A stretch of 61,744 nt of DNA, taken from assembly GCA_038316385.1 (NCBI GenBank), contig JBBQAN010000015.1, forward strand, positions 1 through 61,744. The letters are read 5' to 3'. Shown piece by piece: positions 60,318-61,744 of this stretch. Origin of the DNA: SZAS-103 sp038316385 (lineage in GTDB: Bacteria > Pseudomonadota > Gammaproteobacteria > Xanthomonadales > Xanthomonadaceae). Below the pieces are notes generated by a model. The model did not search any database. It was given only the letters and a program-made list of their open reading frames with translations, and was not told the DNA's origin. Every line of letters starts with the position of its first letter. Position 1 is the stretch's first letter. The translations under genes and the position numbers were made by a program.

Positions 60318-61535
60318 ATGAATGAGATTCAAGGCAGTCTTGAGCTGATTGCGCGGGGCGCCTCCGATATCCTCAAACGCGAAGAGTTGGAGGCACGCCT
60401 CAAGCTGGGGCGTCCGCTGCGGGTCAAGGCGGGCTTTGATCCGACTGCGCCGGATCTGCACATCGGCCACACGGTGCTGCTCAACAAGATGCGCCAGTTC
60501 CAGGATCTCGGGCACACGGTGATCTTCCTGATCGGCGATTTCACCGGAATGATCGGCGATCCGACCGGCAAGAACGTCACCCGCAAACCGCTCACGCGCG
60601 CAGACGTGGCCGATAACGCGCGCACCTATGCCGAGCAGGTGTTCAAGGTGCTCGATCGCGATAAAACCGAATTGCGTTTCAACTCCGAATGGTTCGACCG
60701 CATGTCGGCGGCCGACATGATCCGGCTCGCGGCATCGCATACCGTCGCACGCATGCTTGAGCGTGACGATTTCGCGAAACGCTATGCATCGCAACAGTCC
60801 ATCGCGATCCACGAATTTTTGTATCCGCTGGTGCAGGGCTACGATTCGGTCGCGCTCAAAGCCGATGTCGAACTCGGCGGCACCGATCAGCGCTTCAATC
60901 TCTTGATGGGTCGCACGCTGCAGGAGCAGGCTGGACAGCCTCCGCAGATCGTGCTGACGATGCCGTTGCTGGAAGGGCTTGATGGCATCAACAAGATGTC
61001 CAAATCGCTCGGCAACTACATTGGCATCGACGAGCCGGCCATCGACATCGTTACCAAGACGATGAAGATCGGTGATGACTTGATGTGGCGCTGGATCGAG
61101 TTGTTGAGCTTTGATATATCGATGGCTGAGTTGTCGCGCATGCAGGCCGATGTCGCATCGGGCCAACTCAATCCGCGCGACGCCAAACTTCGTCTTGCGC
61201 GCGAACTTGCCGCGCGTTTCCATGATGCAGCCGCGGCCGAGCAGGCTGTCGCGGGGTGGCATGCAGTCGTGCGTGGGGAAGGCGATATGTCGCTTTTACC
61301 TCTGCATGAACTCGGCATTCCGGCAGAAGGTCTGCGCATTGCGCCATTGCTGGTTTGTGCGGGGCTTGCGCCCAGCAACGGTGAAGCCTCACGCAAGCTC
61401 AAAGAGCGTGCAGTGCGTATCGATAGCGATGTCATTGAAGATGCGCATCGCCTTTTTTTGCCCGGATTCGAGGGTGTGCTGCAGATTGGAAAACGCAATT
61501 TTGCGCGCGTGCGACTCGTGGCCACAAAGGGCTGA
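60318..61535 (+). CDS. tyrS: Tyrosyl-tRNA synthetase
   Basis: A class I synthetase of 405 residues charging tRNA-Tyr. HIGH is exact at 48-51 (DLHIGHT), KMSKS is present as INKMSKSLGN, and a C-terminal S4-like RNA-binding domain follows (SNGEASRKLKERAVRID). Length and the GDPTGKNVTRKPLT insertion fit the TyrZ/TyrRZ subgroup rather than E. coli TyrS. AGGA precedes the ATG. It is followed by an rRNA operon, an arrangement common in this group. Confidence 0.95.
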   Translation: MNEIQGSLELIARGASDILKREELEARLKLGRPLRVKAGFDPTAPDLHIGHTVLLNKMRQFQDLGHTVIFLIGDFTGMIGDPTGKNVTRKPLTRADVADNARTYAEQVFKVLDRDKTELRFNSEWFDRMSAADMIRLAASHTVARMLERDDFAKRYASQQSIAIHEFLYPLVQGYDSVALKADVELGGTDQRFNLLMGRTLQEQAGQPPQIVLTMPLLEGLDGINKMSKSLGNYIGIDEPAIDIVTKTMKIGDDLMWRWIELLSFDISMAELSRMQADVASGQLNPRDAKLRLARELAARFHDAAAAEQAVAGWHAVVRGEGDMSLLPLHELGIPAEGLRIAPLLVCAGLAPSNGEASRKLKERAVRIDSDVIEDAHRLFLPGFEGVLQIGKRNFARVRLVATKG

Positions 61536-61587
61536 CCTGCCCGACCTCCGGGCAACAGAATGCATGCAAAAAAAGTCCGTCGAGCCC

Positions 61588-61615
61588 TTGACGTTCATGT
61601 CTGAGGCTGTATGAT
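61588..61615 (+). promoter_or_regulatory. Strong sigma70 promoter, probably of an rRNA operon
   Basis: TTGACG (61588-61593), 16-base spacer, TATGAT (61610-61615), with an A-tract (61568-61574) upstream where UP elements sit and a GC-rich discriminator after the -10 (GTGCGGCTCGC), the hallmark of stringently controlled stable-RNA promoters. Confidence 0.8.
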
Positions 61616-61621
61616 GTGCGG

Positions 61622-61744
61622 CTCGCTTGGGCGAAAGGCCCCTGCGGATCGGACCGAGAGGTTTGGTCGGTTGGACAGATCTTTGACAGTGTGCGCAGGA
61701 AACTTGTGCGGACGCCTGCGGATGGGATCAACAGATCCAATCTT
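61622..61744 (+). other. rRNA operon leader (16S gene lies beyond the window)
   Basis: The stretch after the promoter has a boxB-like hairpin (GACC...GGTC around 61652-61669) and a boxA-like GATCTTTGACAGTG (61678-61691), the antitermination signals of rRNA leaders. The following GTGCGCAGGAAACTTGTGCGG resembles the pre-16S leader of xanthomonads. The window stops before mature 16S sequence appears, so the gene itself is inferred. Confidence 0.7.

Noticed and set aside
1..61744. tRNA genes, CRISPR arrays, insertion sequences, prophage genes
   Set aside because: I looked for T-loop sequences, regularly spaced repeats, transposase-like motifs and phage structural genes and found none that hold up.

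Overview
The window looks like a chromosomal segment of a GC-rich gammaproteobacterium, most likely order Xanthomonadales (Lysobacterales), perhaps Rhodanobacteraceae. This rests on gene content and order: a contiguous recC-recB-recD set, comF divergent from bioB-bioF-bioH-bioC, argS followed by an FtsN-like SPOR protein, coaBC-dut-long phosphohexomutase, anmK-M23 peptidase divergent from tyrS, and an rRNA-operon leader at the right edge. The family assignment is inference. Nearly all genes are intact housekeeping genes. I see no insertion sequence, prophage, CRISPR array or tRNA gene.

Layout. 1-575: gene-free, the first ~200 bases AT-rich. 576-2572: two convergent membrane di-iron enzymes (sterol-desaturase-family hydroxylase, acyl-CoA desaturase). 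2863-11689: recCBD on the minus strand, joined by ATGA overlaps. 11839-14135: ubiA and a secreted protein of unknown function. 14132-19078: comF and the biotin operon. 19089-21677: PH-domain protein, TonB-C-like protein, PLP dehydratase. 21734-24995: pepN and a Gly/Tyr-rich lipoprotein. 24996-25704: a structured non-coding interval with a candidate sigma54-driven small RNA on the minus strand. 25705-31158: mnmG, autotransporter esterase, P-II protein, secreted unknown. 31159-31758: gene relics. 32064-37454: Ser/Thr kinase, speE and speA (polyamine synthesis from arginine). 37481-41766: SDR, MBL hydrolase, SPOR protein, argS. 41767-42158: hairpins and a tandem repeat. 42156-48194: HD-like protein, radC, coaBC, dut and a membrane-fused phosphohexomutase. 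48263-55231: DUF4124 protein, pyrE and a cyanophycin locus (cphB, cphA and a second Mur ligase). 55341-61535: xthA, ampG, anmK, M23 endopeptidase, tyrS. 61588-61744: rRNA-operon promoter and leader.

Several genes meet on arginine and nitrogen. CphA and CphB would make and open an Asp-Arg reserve polymer, SpeA converts arginine to agmatine, SpeE makes spermidine, ArgS charges tRNA-Arg, and a P-II protein senses nitrogen status. Cell-wall recycling is represented by AmpG (anhydromuropeptide import), AnmK (anhydroMurNAc kinase) and the M23 endopeptidase.

The observations I would check first are the candidate small RNA at 25432-25570 (minus), the ATP-grasp-less Mur ligase co-transcribed with cphA, the speE relic joined to a decapitated reading frame near 31.3-31.7 kb, and the palindrome cluster before argS.
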